5,332 nt of DNA from Alphaproteobacteria bacterium (lineage in GTDB: Bacteria; Pseudomonadota; Alphaproteobacteria; Micropepsales; Micropepsaceae), in assembly GCA_947455695.1 (NCBI GenBank), contig CANGRN010000138.1:1-5332 (forward strand). The letters run 5' to 3'. Positions within the stretch are counted from its first letter, which is position 1, and the number at the start of each line of letters is the position of its first letter. Positions 5,103 to 5,332 of this stretch are shown here, piece by piece. The translations under genes were made by a program, and so were the position numbers. Under the pieces are notes generated by a model. It did no database searches and was not told the DNA's origin. It worked only from the letters and a program-made list of their open reading frames with translations.

Positions 5103-5332
5103 TGAGCGCGGATATTTACAACCAGGCCATGGCGGCGCAGAAGGCCGGCAACCTGGCGGAAGCCGAGCGGCTGTATCGCCAGATCCCGGGCCAGGTGCCC
5201 GAAGTGCTGGTCAATTTGGGCAACCTGCTCGCGCGCCAGGGCCGTCCTGGCGAGGCCATGACGTTCTATGATCAGGCGATTGCGGCGCGCCCCGAATTTT
5301 TCGAAGCCCTGTTCAATCGCGGCAACCTGCTG
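5102..5332 (+). CDS. TPR-repeat protein, partial, C-terminus outside window
   Basis: The frame starts at ATG 5102, overlapping the hydrolase stop as TGATG, and is still open at the window end (77 codons). There is no signal peptide; the product begins MSADIYNQAMAAQKAGNLAE. The sequence shows tetratricopeptide repeats: residues 4-26 (Y-x-x-A-x-x-A-x-x-x-G-x-x-x-E-A-E-x-L-Y), 34-63 (EVLVNLGNLLARQGRPGEAM...YDQAIAARPE) and the start of a third (EALFNRGNLL, 68-77). The first repeat appears shortened, since only a few residues (IPGQV) link it to the second. TPR domains bind other proteins. In many proteobacteria proteins starting this way continue into a sulfotransferase, glycosyltransferase (OGT/SPINDLY-like) or further TPRs; which applies here cannot be seen. 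Cotranslation with the hydrolase is likely; a functional link is not shown. Confidence 0.88.
   Translation, partial: MSADIYNQAMAAQKAGNLAEAERLYRQIPGQVPEVLVNLGNLLARQGRPGEAMTFYDQAIAARPEFFEALFNRGNLL

Noticed and set aside
1..5332. Defence system, mobile element or CRISPR content
   Set aside because: I saw no array of repeats, transposase, integrase, nuclease or toxin-antitoxin motif on either strand; gene content looks like ordinary chromosomal accessory functions.

Overview
This is a GC-rich window (low 60s percent by eye) of densely packed bacterial genes with short gaps, start/stop overlaps and many Sec-type signal peptides. Codon choice and the kind of proteins present suggest a Gram-negative alphaproteobacterium. 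That assignment is inference: no rRNA, tRNA or lineage marker is present. I see no insertion sequence, CRISPR array, tRNA, integrase or phage gene.

Layout. (1) Positions 1-2308, minus strand: a tight three-gene operon read right to left. It encodes an exported NHL-repeat beta-propeller, an exported four-cysteine protein of unknown function, and an exported YncE/lactonase-like beta-propeller that runs off the left edge. The first two genes are 9 nt apart and the last two overlap as ATGA. (2) Positions 2309-2480: a divergent control region. It holds an unusual pair of mutually exclusive hairpins over the ribosome binding site of the NHL gene, and a separate spaced inverted repeat. (3) Positions 2481-3503, plus strand: a SAM-dependent methyltransferase of the cyclopropane-fatty-acid-synthase superfamily. 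Its motifs resemble plant coclaurine N-methyltransferases, and it has Ser where cyclopropane synthases have their bicarbonate-binding Cys. (4) Positions 3513-4061, minus strand: an exported FKBP-fold peptidyl-prolyl isomerase with a degenerate active-site pocket, convergent with the methyltransferase across 9 nt. (5) Positions 4062-4154: a short divergent region with three consecutive palindromes. (6) Positions 4155-5332, plus strand: an exported inosine-uridine-type nucleoside hydrolase, whose stop overlaps the start of a TPR protein that runs off the right edge.

How the genes work together. Five of the seven genes carry export signals, so the products act mostly in the periplasm or at the cell surface. 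The propeller operon looks like one co-translated exported unit of unknown purpose. The nucleoside hydrolase probably cleaves extracytoplasmic nucleosides for salvage. The methyltransferase and the TPR protein are predicted cytoplasmic. No single pathway joins all seven genes. The most unusual items are the switch-like leader of the propeller operon, the unclassified methyltransferase, and the palindrome cluster between the FKBP and hydrolase genes.
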